DNA from: Pedobacter sp. JY14-1
GTDB lineage: Bacteria; Bacteroidota; Bacteroidia; Sphingobacteriales; Sphingobacteriaceae
Assembly: GCF_029269825.1 (NCBI RefSeq)
Contig: NZ_JARJHU010000001.1
Coordinates: 62,001-126,000 of the forward strand
Direction: 5' to 3'
Length of the DNA stretch: 64,000 bases
The position numbers and the translations under genes are program-made. The notes beneath the pieces were generated by a model. That model was not told where the DNA came from, searched no databases, and saw nothing but the letters and a program-made list of their open reading frames with translations. This document shows positions 43,912 to 52,756 of this stretch, in pieces (position 1 is the first letter of the stretch; every line of letters begins with the position of its first letter).

Positions 43912-44634
43912 ATGGAAATAGGAAAACGCATCCTGATCACCGGGGGCACTACAGGTATCGGCAGGGAAATAGCCATCCTGCTTGCATCAAAAGGCGCAAA
44001 AGTGCTGATCACAGGACGGCACCAGGAACAGATTGATGAAACGCTGAACGCAATGGATGGTGCACAAGGCAGCGGCTATGGCATCGCGGCAGACCTCGCC
44101 GAAGAGGCAGGTATCCGGAAAATCTTCGCGTACGCAGATCAGGAACTGGGTGGCCTCAACTGCTTGGTCAACAACGCGGCGCTGGCTTACCAGAGCATCA
44201 TGGAAGGCAGTTATAAAGACTGGCAGTATATCGTGAACACCAACCTGCTCGGCTACATGGCCTGTGTCCATGAAGCCGTTAAGCGCATGGAAACTGCGGG
44301 TGAAGGCCATATCATCAATATCGGTTCCATGAGCGCAGATGTCAGGGAAAGTAACAGTTCCGTTTATGTAGCCACAAAGTCAGGCATCCAGGGCTTTTCA
44401 GAAGCCCTGAGAAAAGAGCTGAACCCTAAGGGGATCAAGGTTTCCCTGATCGAACCCGGTGCAGTCGATACCGACATGCAGGAAGGCTCGGAAGAAGAAA
44501 AACTGCAGAAGATAGCGAATCAGGAAATGATCCCGGCCAGGGAAATTGCGGCTGCCGTACTTTACTGCCTGGACCAGCCGAAACATACCGATATCGTAAA
44601 TATCAAGATCAGGCCCCATTTGCAATTGATCTAA
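43912..44634 (+). CDS. Short-chain dehydrogenase/reductase (SDR)
   Basis: The ATG at 43912 (MEIGKRILITGGTTGIGREI) is preferred over an upstream TTG. Motifs are GGTTGIG near residue 12, NNAA in NCLVNNAALAYQSI, Ser in INIGSMSADVRESNS, YVATK for the catalytic Tyr/Lys and the SDR C-terminus VSLIEPGAVDTDMQ. It is divergent from the zinc dehydrogenase gene and lies upstream of a kinase gene. The substrate is unknown. Confidence 0.93.
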   Translation: MEIGKRILITGGTTGIGREIAILLASKGAKVLITGRHQEQIDETLNAMDGAQGSGYGIAADLAEEAGIRKIFAYADQELGGLNCLVNNAALAYQSIMEGSYKDWQYIVNTNLLGYMACVHEAVKRMETAGEGHIINIGSMSADVRESNSSVYVATKSGIQGFSEALRKELNPKGIKVSLIEPGAVDTDMQEGSEEEKLQKIANQEMIPAREIAAAVLYCLDQPKHTDIVNIKIRPHLQLI

Positions 44635-44719
44635 CATAAACCATCGGGATGTATACAGGAATTGAACATGTGTATCTTTATATCTGAAACTTTATAAAAA
44701 TTACGGTGTTGAAATAACA

Positions 44720-46789
44720 ATGACCGTTAAACCCATGCGAAAAGAACCGGAAGATATGGTACGCAAAGCTGCAGACTGGTACAACTTCCTGTTCAATGCG
44801 ATTGATCAGGGGTTTTGCATCATTGAGCTGGTTTACGACAGCAATGGTCTCGCTGTCGATTACCGCTTTCTGGAGGTAAACGTCATTTTTGAGCAGCAAA
44901 CTGGTTTGAAGGACGTGATCGGTAAAACCGGAAGCGAACTTACTCCCGGCACAGAACAATACTGGATAAAAGACTTCGAGCGGGTAGTGCGTACAGGCGA
45001 ACCTGTGCGTGTAGAAAACTACCATGGCAGTACCGGCCGCTGGTATGTGGCACACGCCGCGCGTATCGGCGATGAAAACAGTCGGCAGGTGGCCATCCTT
45101 TTTGATGATATTACTGAACAAAAAAGTGACGCGATAAGAATGGCCGGGACTGAAACGTCTATGCGCGAACGTGAAAACTGGTTAAAAGGCCAGCAACAAG
45201 CCTTTAAGACAGCAATCAGCGGCGGTCACCTTGCGGAGTCACTGGAGCCGCTGGTGGTGACGATCGCTGTCCAGACTAAGGGAGATGCAAGATCTGCTTT
45301 TTATCTGATCCCGCCTGACGGTAAAGGCCTGCACCTGGTTGCCGGAATGGATGAGGCCTATGCGGAGGCAATCAGTGGGTTTGAAGTAGGCTCCGAATCA
45401 CTGGCATGCGGACTGGCCATGCACACAGGCGAACCGGTGATCACCCCTGACGTGGAAAGGGAGCCAAGGTGGAAACCATTTTTGGAAATAGCCCGAAAGC
45501 ATCAGTACCGTGCCTGCTGGTCCTTCCCGGTGCGTACGAACGACGGTCCGGTACTCGGCACTCTGGCCATGTATTTTAAAACACCCCGAGAGCCGCTTGA
45601 AAGGGAAATGGAGATGGCGGAAGTGCTTGCCCATTCAGCAGCGATCATTATTTCCCATAATACGGAATTAAGGGAACGCAGACGTGCAGAGGCCGCATTG
45701 CGTGAGGCTGAACTGCAATACCGCGTGCAACTGGAAAGTGAGGTTGCCGAGCGCACTGCAGAATTAAAGAACAGCAAGGAGCTGTTGCAGGCCACGCTCG
45801 ACAGCAACCCGGAAATGATACAGGTATTTAGGGCGGTACGCGACCGGCAGGGCAAGATTACTGATTTCGTATGGATACTCAACAATGCCTCCTCGGAACA
45901 TGCATATGGAGACGTTATCGGAAAAAGCCTGCTCGAAAATAATCCGGGAGTATTGGCAGCGGGTATCTTTGACAACCTTGTACAGGTAACGGAGACAGGC
46001 ATTCCCCGGCAATATGAAATGCGCTATGTCAACGAACAGTTCGATGGCTGGTTTTACCAGTCGGTAGTGAAGCTGGATGACGGCGTAGCTACAAATACCA
46101 TTAATATCACAGAACGCAAAAAAGCGGAGGAAAGGTTGATGCAGGTTGAAGCCGGGAAAAAGCGGGAGATCTTCCTGGTATCGCTCAGCACGCTGGAAGA
46201 AGAACGTTACAGGATATCCGAAAGCCTGCACAATGGTATTGGCCAGATCCTCTATGGCATTAAGATTAATTTCAGCACCCTCCGACAGCAGATCCCTGTC
46301 CAGGAATTCAATGAAATTAAGGCTTACATCAATACGCTGCTGACAGACGCCATTATGGAAACAAGGCGGGTCTCACACGAACTCATGCCCGCAACACTGG
46401 AAGAATTTGGTTTGAAAAGTGCCATTGATGACATCTGCGATCAGCTTTCGGACAACACCAGGTTCACTTGCCATGTACGCGGGCTGGACACCAGGATGGA
46501 AAAATACCTGGAGCTTGCGGTCTACAGGACGGTACAGGAACTCATGACCAATGTGGTCAGGCATGCCAGCGCCACAATAGCGACGATAGACATCATACAT
46601 AAGCAAGCGGAAATCAGGATTACGGTGACCGATAATGGGATGGGCATGGAGGCAGGAAAAAAACACAAACCTGGCATCGGCCTTGCCTCTATCCGCAGTA
46701 AGATCAAACTGCTGGATGGTGAGATCCGGATCGACTCAGAAAAAAGCAGAGGCACAACCGTCAGTATCACCATCCCAATCCATCAATGA
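44720..46789 (+). CDS. PAS-GAF-PAS sensor histidine kinase (NarL/LuxR-type partner)
   Basis: Without membrane helices, the 689 residues hold a PAS domain (about 10-130), a GAF domain (about 160-305: SAFYLIPPDGKGLHLVAG, PEPVITPDVEREPRWKPF-like core), a coiled coil (about 310-355) and a second PAS (about 350-460). The HisKA_3-type segment has His in RYRISESLHNGIGQILYGIK (about 500), and the ATPase domain has TVQELMTNVVRHA, DNGMGMEAG and GIGLASIRSKI. It is directly followed by a receiver gene whose ATG lies 1 bp after this stop. Confidence 0.93.
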   Translation: MTVKPMRKEPEDMVRKAADWYNFLFNAIDQGFCIIELVYDSNGLAVDYRFLEVNVIFEQQTGLKDVIGKTGSELTPGTEQYWIKDFERVVRTGEPVRVENYHGSTGRWYVAHAARIGDENSRQVAILFDDITEQKSDAIRMAGTETSMRERENWLKGQQQAFKTAISGGHLAESLEPLVVTIAVQTKGDARSAFYLIPPDGKGLHLVAGMDEAYAEAISGFEVGSESLACGLAMHTGEPVITPDVEREPRWKPFLEIARKHQYRACWSFPVRTNDGPVLGTLAMYFKTPREPLEREMEMAEVLAHSAAIIISHNTELRERRRAEAALREAELQYRVQLESEVAERTAELKNSKELLQATLDSNPEMIQVFRAVRDRQGKITDFVWILNNASSEHAYGDVIGKSLLENNPGVLAAGIFDNLVQVTETGIPRQYEMRYVNEQFDGWFYQSVVKLDDGVATNTINITERKKAEERLMQVEAGKKREIFLVSLSTLEEERYRISESLHNGIGQILYGIKINFSTLRQQIPVQEFNEIKAYINTLLTDAIMETRRVSHELMPATLEEFGLKSAIDDICDQLSDNTRFTCHVRGLDTRMEKYLELAVYRTVQELMTNVVRHASATIATIDIIHKQAEIRITVTDNGMGMEAGKKHKPGIGLASIRSKIKLLDGEIRIDSEKSRGTTVSITIPIHQ

Positions 46790-46790
46790 T

Positions 46791-47174
46791 ATGATCAGAC
46801 TGATAATTGCAGAAGATAATGAGGTGGTCAGACAAAGCCTGGGCAGGATGCTGGGTGCTGAACCGGGTATTGTAATGGTGGCCAGTGCAACCACCGGGAC
46901 AGAGGTACTGAAAATACTCAGGTCCGGTATCACTGCCGATATCGTTCTTGCTGACATGAACATGCCAGAGATGGACGGCATTGAACTGACGGCATACCTG
47001 AAAACCGAATATCCGGCAGTAAAAGTCATTATACTCACGATGCACAGCAAGCAGGTTTTCCTGGAGCGTGCAAGGAATGCCGGGGCTCTTGGATATGTGC
47101 TGAAGCATGCAGAAATGAATGAACTGATTGGTGCAGTCCGACTGGTTGCCGACGGCGGAAGCTATTTTCTGTAA
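46791..47174 (+). CDS. Stand-alone receiver-domain response regulator, 127 residues
   Basis: The ATG at 46791 (MIRLIIAEDNEVVRQSLGRM) follows the kinase stop by 1 bp. A receiver fold is complete: the acidic pair in AEDNE, Asp near residue 55 in IVLADMNMPEMDG, Thr in VIILTMHSKQVF and Lys in ALGYVLKHAEMNEL. It ends at VADGGSYFL with TAA. Kinases of this HisKA_3 type usually partner with regulators of about 210 residues that carry a LuxR helix-turn-helix after this point; none is encoded in any frame downstream here. It could be a true single-domain regulator or a truncated gene. Confidence 0.88.
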   Translation: MIRLIIAEDNEVVRQSLGRMLGAEPGIVMVASATTGTEVLKILRSGITADIVLADMNMPEMDGIELTAYLKTEYPAVKVIILTMHSKQVFLERARNAGALGYVLKHAEMNELIGAVRLVADGGSYFL

Positions 47175-47221
47175 AGTTTCTCCATGATTTACGCCTTCTG
47201 CAGCCTGGGTGCAATCCACCA

Positions 47222-47938
47222 TCAGGTAACGGTTTTCAGATAAGCCGCGTTCTTCGGGGCATAACCATTTATATCATTGTTAAAGTAAATATAAGCATCC
47301 TTAACGTTTTTTAACCCGTTCAGCTGGTCAGCAAAGGCATCAAGTTGTCCTTCCGGATAATCTGAGGCATACAACTGGGTTTGTCCATGCAGGCGATAAT
47401 ATACATGCCCGGCGGTACTGATGATCTCATCGGGGAAATCAGGGTGACTCATACCACAGAATCCGATCCCATGGGTATGCAATTGATCATATACCCGCTG
47501 GTCCCACCAGGAAATATGCCTGAATTCAACTACATTTTTGAATCCCGGATGAAGACTCCGGATAACCCGTTCCATATTTTCTGCCGTGAATACAAAATTT
47601 GGCGGGAATTGGAACAATACACAGCCCAGCTTTTCTCGGAGCCCCTGCTCCGCCAGCTGATAAAAGTCACTGATGACATCTTTGGCATCATGCAGTTTTT
47701 TATAATGCGTGATCAGCCTGGGCACCTTCACGGAAAAGGTAAAACTGCCTGGGCTTTTTTTGTACCAGTTTTCCAGCATCTGCTGAGTCGGGAAGCGGTA
47801 AAAGGTGACATTAAGTTCCAGCGTATCAAAGTGCTCGCCGTAAAAGTCAAACCATTTCCTGACGGGCATCTCCTGCGGATAGAATTCGCCCCTCCAATGC
47901 TTATAGTGGAAACCAGAACATCCAATGTATTTTTTCAT
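47222..47938 (-). CDS. DUF72 family protein
   Basis: The ATG at 47938 (MKKYIGCSGFHYKHWRGEFY) is chosen; upstream codons are unrelated. A TIM-barrel-like DUF72 pattern is seen: FDFYGEHFDTLELNVTFYRF, FTFSVKVPRLITHYKKL, LGCVLFQFPPNF, NVVEFRHISWWDQRVYDQLH, YYRLHGQTQLYASDYPEGQL and DAYIYFNNDINGYAPKNA. Its function is not established. It is convergent with the kinase/receiver genes and lies between them and a broken regulator. Confidence 0.92.
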   Translation of the reverse strand: MKKYIGCSGFHYKHWRGEFYPQEMPVRKWFDFYGEHFDTLELNVTFYRFPTQQMLENWYKKSPGSFTFSVKVPRLITHYKKLHDAKDVISDFYQLAEQGLREKLGCVLFQFPPNFVFTAENMERVIRSLHPGFKNVVEFRHISWWDQRVYDQLHTHGIGFCGMSHPDFPDEIISTAGHVYYRLHGQTQLYASDYPEGQLDAFADQLNGLKNVKDAYIYFNNDINGYAPKNAAYLKTVT

Positions 47939-48108
47939 AAGGCCATTTCTGGAATGAATCTGACAACTTAACATCGTCTCCGCATGGTAGGTTTCCCTGG
48001 AAAATACCTGTTTTGATTTTATCGTATTTACCGGGGAAAACAGGTATTTACCGAACAAGCCGTAACCAGTCTCATTTGTTGTATCAAATACTCCCTATAG
48101 AAATAGAT

Positions 48109-48641
48109 ATGATCGACATCATGATTATCGAAGACCATGGCATTGTACACGCCGGGATCAGCATTTTACTTGGATCTATCAGTGACATCCACGTAATAGC
48201 AGCTGCCGAAAATGCACAGGAAGCGCTAAGCTTGCTCAAAGCTGCTGATTTGCCCGATGTCATCCTCACCGATCTTCATTTGAATATTTGTTAGAAGACA
48301 CCGATATTGAGGAGCTGGTATACGGGATACGCAAAGTTGCGGCCGGTAAACGGTTTATTTGTACAACCCTCATCGATCGCATCAGCCAGCGCCTGACCGA
48401 CGGACAACCCTATACAAGGAGCCTGTCGCCAGACATAGAATTATCTAAAAGAGAAATAGAAATCCTGCACTTGCTGGCAGACGGCTTCACCAATGCCGAG
48501 ATCGCAGACCGGCTCTTTACCAGCAGGAGGACTGTCGAAGGCCACCGTCAATCGCTGCTGAACAAAACAAGAGTTCGGAATTCACCGGAACTGATCAAGT
48601 TTGCGATGCTGAACGGTTTGCTGGAATCCGCCCTAAACTAA
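48109..48641 (+). pseudogene. LuxR-type response regulator broken by an internal deletion
   Basis: Frame one encodes a receiver N-terminus (MIDIMIIEDHGIVHAGISIL ... VILTDLHLN, Asp near residue 56), ending at TAG 48292-48294. From 48276-48290 a second frame continues as YLLEDTDIEELVYGIRKVAA, then an intact LuxR helix-turn-helix (LSKREIEILHLLADGFTNAE, IADRLFTSRRTVEGHRQSLL), ending at 48641. The receiver middle (about 40 residues from the end of strand 3 to strand 5) is missing and the join changes frame. The conserved strand-5 Lys is Glu here. It overlaps the following gene by 9 bp. Confidence 0.7.
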
Positions 48642-49193
48642 TGATTTAAGTGCAGTGTGCAGTTCGCTTTGAAAACTTCTCCCCTTGTCCTGGTTATACC
48701 ATTTTTGCAGCTCAGTCTTAATTGTTCCGAAATCTGCTTCTTCTGCCTTAAGCCTTTGGTATAAGGACTGGCATTCCGTTGGTCTGGGTCCCCAGTTCAG
48801 AAGATCATTGCCTGCCTCATCCCTGATGACCAGCTTCGGAATCGCCTTGCCACCGTTGGTCAGGTATTGTTCGATCAGGTGCGGAGCACTGTCCCTCAGC
48901 TGGTACTCTGCCCTGATCAACGGGTTCAGCGTACTGAGTTTATAAATGAACGGCACGGTATGCGACGCATCTCCGCACCAGGGTTCCGTAATGATGATCC
49001 AATGCTGGGGTTCGTTAATATCAGAAATGGCCAGGGCAAGATCAGGTTCCACTACACCGGTTTTGAGCCAGCGCTGCTGACGGGTCCAGTTCAGTTTGGT
49101 ATAATCGAGGTACTCAATATTATTATACGGAGCCGGTGCATTCGGATCATTGAGTATTTCCTGAAAATAGTCCTGGTATTGTTGAAAGTCCAT
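48633..49193 (-). CDS. Thioredoxin-family protein with single-cysteine WCGD motif
   Basis: The 186-residue protein has a thioredoxin-like fold: PQHWIIITEPWCGDASHTVP near residues 62-80 (one cysteine in the W-C-G-D motif), RAEYQLRDSAPHLIEQYLTN, GGKAIPKLVIRDEAGNDLLN (cis-Pro in AIPKL) and GPRPTECQSL. It has no signal peptide. This belongs to a Bacteroidota thioredoxin-like group; the lost second Cys suggests a binding or single-Cys role rather than a disulfide reductase. It converges with the broken LuxR gene with a 9-bp overlap. Confidence 0.85.
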   Translation of the reverse strand: MDFQQYQDYFQEILNDPNAPAPYNNIEYLDYTKLNWTRQQRWLKTGVVEPDLALAISDINEPQHWIIITEPWCGDASHTVPFIYKLSTLNPLIRAEYQLRDSAPHLIEQYLTNGGKAIPKLVIRDEAGNDLLNWGPRPTECQSLYQRLKAEEADFGTIKTELQKWYNQDKGRSFQSELHTALKSLV

Positions 49194-49277
49194 TTTTGTA
49201 CGAATTGGTGTCCGGCAAAGCTGTGCATTTACCCGTTAACAAATCGTCTTTCAAATGCCATATTAAACTCTGCTGAA

Positions 49278-49322
49278 CGTCATTTTGCTGCGCAGCATTC
49301 CCGTCTGCGCAGCAAAATGACG
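49278..49322 (-). repeat. 18-bp perfect inverted repeat, hairpin after the SusCD-type locus
   Basis: CGTCATTTTGCTGCGCAG (49278-49295) and its exact complement (49305-49322) surround a 9-bp loop, just past the stop of the TlpA-type gene that ends the nutrient-uptake locus. No T-run follows on the minus strand, so it could be a terminator-like 3' end or a dispersed palindromic element. Confidence 0.8.
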
Positions 49323-49329
49323 CGACAGG

Positions 49330-50442
49330 TTATGGATAGATCTTTTCCAGTTGCTTTTCCAGAGCGACACCGCGCAGGTCCTTGGCGATGATCTTACCAT
49401 TAGCATCCACGAGGAAGTTCATCGGGATGGAACGGATACCATATTCTAAGGCGAGGTCACTCTTCCAGCCCTTCAGGTCCGAGGCATGCACCCAGCCCAG
49501 CTGATCGGCTTCAATGGCAGCCAGCCATTTGTCCTTTTTATCATCGAGTGAGATACCGATGATCTCAAAGCCTTTTCCATGATACTTTTCATAAGCTTTG
49601 ACCAGGTTTGGGTTCTCCTTGCGGCAAGGGCCGCACCAGGAGGCCCAGAAATCAACCAGGACGACCTTGCCTTTATATGCAGCCAGTGAAACCGTCCCAC
49701 CGTCCCTGCCGGGCACGGAAAAAGAGGGTGAGACACCTATGCCTGTTTTGGCGGCAATCCTCAGGGACTCTCCTAATTCCCTGCCATAAACAGATTCTTT
49801 GCCTGCCGGCGTCAGTGCAGCATAGGTACTGGCCGCCTTTTCAGGGTTAGGGTAATTGATAAAACGGTCTGTAATGATAAAAGGGACCACTCCCGAACCG
49901 GGATACCGCTTTACCAAAGCTTCTACCGAATCGATCAGGCGCTGGTTCAACTTATCAAATTCTGCATTTACAGCAGACCTGTCGGCTGGCTGCCCGGTAG
50001 CTTTGGAAAGTTTCTCCAGGCTGTCGAGCTGCTTATAAAGCCCTCCCGCACGTGCGGTGATGGTGTTCCAGGCGGTAGTCCATTCTTTCCAGACAATATA
50101 GTCTTTGGAACCGGTCACCTTAATCTTATTTAACTCCGCCAGCTTTCCGCTGATCTTTACATGTTCCTTTGCGCCTACAGGAACACTGAAGTAATTCTTT
50201 TTACCAAATTGCAGGAAGTACAGTACGGTACCTGGAGTCTCGCCCTTGAACGAGAACCTGCCTCCTGAGGCAACAACAGAGTCTTTGATCTGCCGGCCGC
50301 CATAGCTGGTGTTCAGATAGACCATCTGGTTGTCCAGGCCATCCAGTTTCCCCGATATTTTATAAGTTGCAGGTGATTGTGCTTGCACACTGCCTGCGAG
50401 CAAAAGACTGGCAGCAAGCGCAAATAATGATGTTGGTTTCAT
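49330..50442 (-). CDS. TlpA-type thiol-disulfide protein with DUF4369 domain
   Basis: The signal peptide MKPTSLFALAASLLLAGSVQ leads to a DUF4369-like N-terminal domain (about 25-115: YKISGKLDGLDNQMVYLNTS), a helical linker (about 120-235) and a redoxin domain. The redoxin has VLVDFWASWCGPCRKENPNL (CGPC near residue 270), IIGISLDDKKDKW and IRSIPMNFLVD. Such proteins sit in Bacteroidota uptake loci and may help fold or reduce the substrate or lipoprotein. It is the last gene of the locus, 22 bp after the PKD-like gene. Confidence 0.92.
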   Translation of the reverse strand: MKPTSLFALAASLLLAGSVQAQSPATYKISGKLDGLDNQMVYLNTSYGGRQIKDSVVASGGRFSFKGETPGTVLYFLQFGKKNYFSVPVGAKEHVKISGKLAELNKIKVTGSKDYIVWKEWTTAWNTITARAGGLYKQLDSLEKLSKATGQPADRSAVNAEFDKLNQRLIDSVEALVKRYPGSGVVPFIITDRFINYPNPEKAASTYAALTPAGKESVYGRELGESLRIAAKTGIGVSPSFSVPGRDGGTVSLAAYKGKVVLVDFWASWCGPCRKENPNLVKAYEKYHGKGFEIIGISLDDKKDKWLAAIEADQLGWVHASDLKGWKSDLALEYGIRSIPMNFLVDANGKIIAKDLRGVALEKQLEKIYP

Positions 50443-50464
50443 ATCTATGATTCAGTTGGGTTGA

Positions 50465-52009
50465 TTAATACTTGTATACAATATCTACGATCTTCGAGAA
50501 GCCGGTGACCAATTTATTGTAGGCGCCAATGGCACCCACCGTATTGATCGGAAAGTAATAGACTTTACCCTCCGTACCGTTCCAGGTAGCTACAGCCAGC
50601 TTTGCCCCGCTCCTGTCGATGAAGTTTTTGGCATACCTGATGGATGTGATCTGCTCACCAGCCGGGAAGTTGTAGGTCTCCACTACGGTATTGGAACTGG
50701 TCTCATAACGGGACAGCACATTACCGTTACCATAGTAAATGTGCGGGGTACTGGTAGAACCGGCGGCCGCACTGTAATTGAGTATGCCCGGAGCGTTCAT
50801 CGCCGTCTTGCCCAGCGTAATGACCGGTGCAGCAGTCGAGTTCTTCGTTTTGTAACGCAGCAGGTAAGGCTGTCCGTCAGCATCCTTCATAATCGCATTG
50901 TAATCGTTAACAACGTCAGCGGAGTCCTGGAACAGCATGGTCATCCCCACATTGTTCATATCAAAGACACTGCTTACACCTGTACTCGCTCCTGAAGGAA
51001 AGGCCTCGAGCGTACCTGCGACCGGCGTGGGGTTGTAAGCCTGAACACGGTAGAACCGCTTATCGGTGTTGTCGTAGACAATTGCCGGGAAGGTTTCCCC
51101 GCCCACTACGAATGGCGCCAGGGAATAATTGCGGTTGCCCTGCGGGTTAAGTGCGATATCCCCCCATTTCTTGACGCCGGGGAAGCCGCCCACCAGGTTA
51201 GAGTGCAGTTTACCATTATTAATGGCGATCCCAAGGGATGCCGAACGGACGCCGCTATAGGTATACTGGCTGGTCCAGGTCATCACCGTCGGATTGATCA
51301 CCGACGGTGCGCTGAAGAACAGAAAGCTGTAATCGAACTTTTTTACCATCGTCAGGTAATTATATTCCTGGCTGCCCTGCTCGGCTAGAATGTAAAGCCG
51401 CTTGCCGGTTGCCGATATATCGTCAGTGATCGGAAAGGTACTGATCTCCAGCTTTCTTGGTCCGGTGATCGGTGCCGTGTTCCTGTCATTATAAATGCCA
51501 TGCTCCGCCGTATAATCCTGGAAGATGAAAGAAAGGTCGCCCTTCCCTGCCTTGTCTTCCAGAACCAGCCAGCCTGTTGCATATTTATTACCGACCAGGA
51601 TGCTGTAATTGATATACGAGCTTACCCCGGTCTGCTTGTCTTTGGCTTCCAGCCGGAGAATGAAGGGCTCGCCGAGGGTAAACAGATCAGGCCTGAGCAG
51701 GATCTTCAGTTCATAGGTCTTGGCAATCTCTTCCCGCGGTGCAGCCAGGCTGACCGCGCCATTGCTATTATAGACCAGCCAGGTAAATTCCAGGTCATCC
51801 AGATTCTTCTGCAGGCTTTGGCTCAATACGGGCTTCAGCTTAAGGCTGTCACCTTGGTAAACAACCATTTGAGCAGCAGTAAGCGGATCGCTGAGGCCGA
51901 TCTTATTTACAGGTAGCAGGTCTTCATTGCTATCGTCTTTATAGCAGCTGCTCAGCAGGAGTGTGCCTGCGCAGAGCAGTGCTGCAGTACTTTTATATAT
52001 CGAGTTCAT
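50465..52009 (-). CDS. PKD-like family lipoprotein
   Basis: The leader STAALLCAGTLLLSSCYKDD has a lipobox cysteine near residue 22. The mature protein is about 490 residues, with a N-terminal Ig/PKD-like part (about 30-150: EFTWLVYNSNGAVSLAAPRE) and a beta-propeller-like remainder (TGWLVLEDKAGKGDLSFIFQ, RFYRVQAYNPTPVAG, RYAKNFIDRSGAKLAVATWN). It matches the PKD-like lipoprotein family that accompanies SusCD/DUF4843 genes. Its role is likely surface capture of the ligand; the ligand is unknown. Confidence 0.88.
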   Translation of the reverse strand: MNSIYKSTAALLCAGTLLLSSCYKDDSNEDLLPVNKIGLSDPLTAAQMVVYQGDSLKLKPVLSQSLQKNLDDLEFTWLVYNSNGAVSLAAPREEIAKTYELKILLRPDLFTLGEPFILRLEAKDKQTGVSSYINYSILVGNKYATGWLVLEDKAGKGDLSFIFQDYTAEHGIYNDRNTAPITGPRKLEISTFPITDDISATGKRLYILAEQGSQEYNYLTMVKKFDYSFLFFSAPSVINPTVMTWTSQYTYSGVRSASLGIAINNGKLHSNLVGGFPGVKKWGDIALNPQGNRNYSLAPFVVGGETFPAIVYDNTDKRFYRVQAYNPTPVAGTLEAFPSGASTGVSSVFDMNNVGMTMLFQDSADVVNDYNAIMKDADGQPYLLRYKTKNSTAAPVITLGKTAMNAPGILNYSAAAGSTSTPHIYYGNGNVLSRYETSSNTVVETYNFPAGEQITSIRYAKNFIDRSGAKLAVATWNGTEGKVYYFPINTVGAIGAYNKLVTGFSKIVDIVYKY

Positions 52010-52046
52010 TGTTATTTAAATAATCGTAAAACCATGTTGTCACTCC

Positions 52047-52742
52047 CTATGGGAAAAATACCTCTTGTCCGAATTCGTCGATCAGCGCACCATATTGCTG
52101 GTTATATTCGAGCAGGGCGTTCCTTGCTTTTTGCGACAGGTAACGCGAGTCCTGCGGCAGGGGACCGGAATTCCAGGTGGTCTTTCCGGTAACCGCGATC
52201 AGGAACCTGAATTTAACCGCTGAATAGCTTCCGAAATAAGGCGCCCAGGTACTTTCCCAGTTGGTCGGCTTTGCGAGTATATCCGTAAGGGTGAATTTAT
52301 AGCGCAGACGCGTGGCATAACCCGGCTTAAAATCCTGATTTTCGGTGACCCGGAGTGTAACCGTAAGCGTACTGTCTTTCAGGCCCGGCCTGCGGTATAC
52401 GTAAACAGGTACTTTTGCAGTAAATGAGTTGGCCTTTACTACGGCTTTCCCGATTTTGTAATGGTAACCTTCTTTTCCCGTGCTGTTCGGGGCAGGCACA
52501 AGGCTAATGGAACGGTCCTTATCTGAAACCTTGCCGATAATGCGGAAATTAACCACAATAGAGTCGCTCACGACACTTTCCGGACTGGTAGCGAAAGTAT
52601 AATCGGTGCTGTCGGGCAGTGACTCCACATAGATCATATCTGCCTGGTTGTACAATAATTCATCGGTTTTACCGCAAGCAGCCATGACAAGTGCCGGCAA
52701 CAGCACCATCAGGCAGTTCTTCAATATCTTTTTCATATTCAT
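52047..52742 (-). CDS. DUF4843 domain lipoprotein
   Basis: The leader NCLMVLLPALVMAACGKTDE ends in a lipobox near residue 22. The remainder is beta-rich (YIVNFRIIGKVSDKDRSISL-like strands; YHYKIGKAVVKANSFTAKVP; STLTVTLRVTENQDFKPGY) followed by a helix-rich tail (YLSQKARNALLEYNQQYGAL). This layout fits DUF4843, found next to SusD-type genes. A start at the third codon (MKKIL) is equally possible. It follows the SusD gene by 14 bp. Confidence 0.85.
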   Translation of the reverse strand: MNMKKILKNCLMVLLPALVMAACGKTDELLYNQADMIYVESLPDSTDYTFATSPESVVSDSIVVNFRIIGKVSDKDRSISLVPAPNSTGKEGYHYKIGKAVVKANSFTAKVPVYVYRRPGLKDSTLTVTLRVTENQDFKPGYATRLRYKFTLTDILAKPTNWESTWAPYFGSYSAVKFRFLIAVTGKTTWNSGPLPQDSRYLSQKARNALLEYNQQYGALIDEFGQEVFFP

Positions 52743-52756
52743 TTCCTTGGTTTAGG

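Noticed and set aside
46635..46790. Extended N-terminus for the receiver gene overlapping the kinase end
   Set aside because: The extra 52 residues are the kinase sequence in another frame; the receiver fold begins at the ATG at 46791, 1 bp after the kinase stop.
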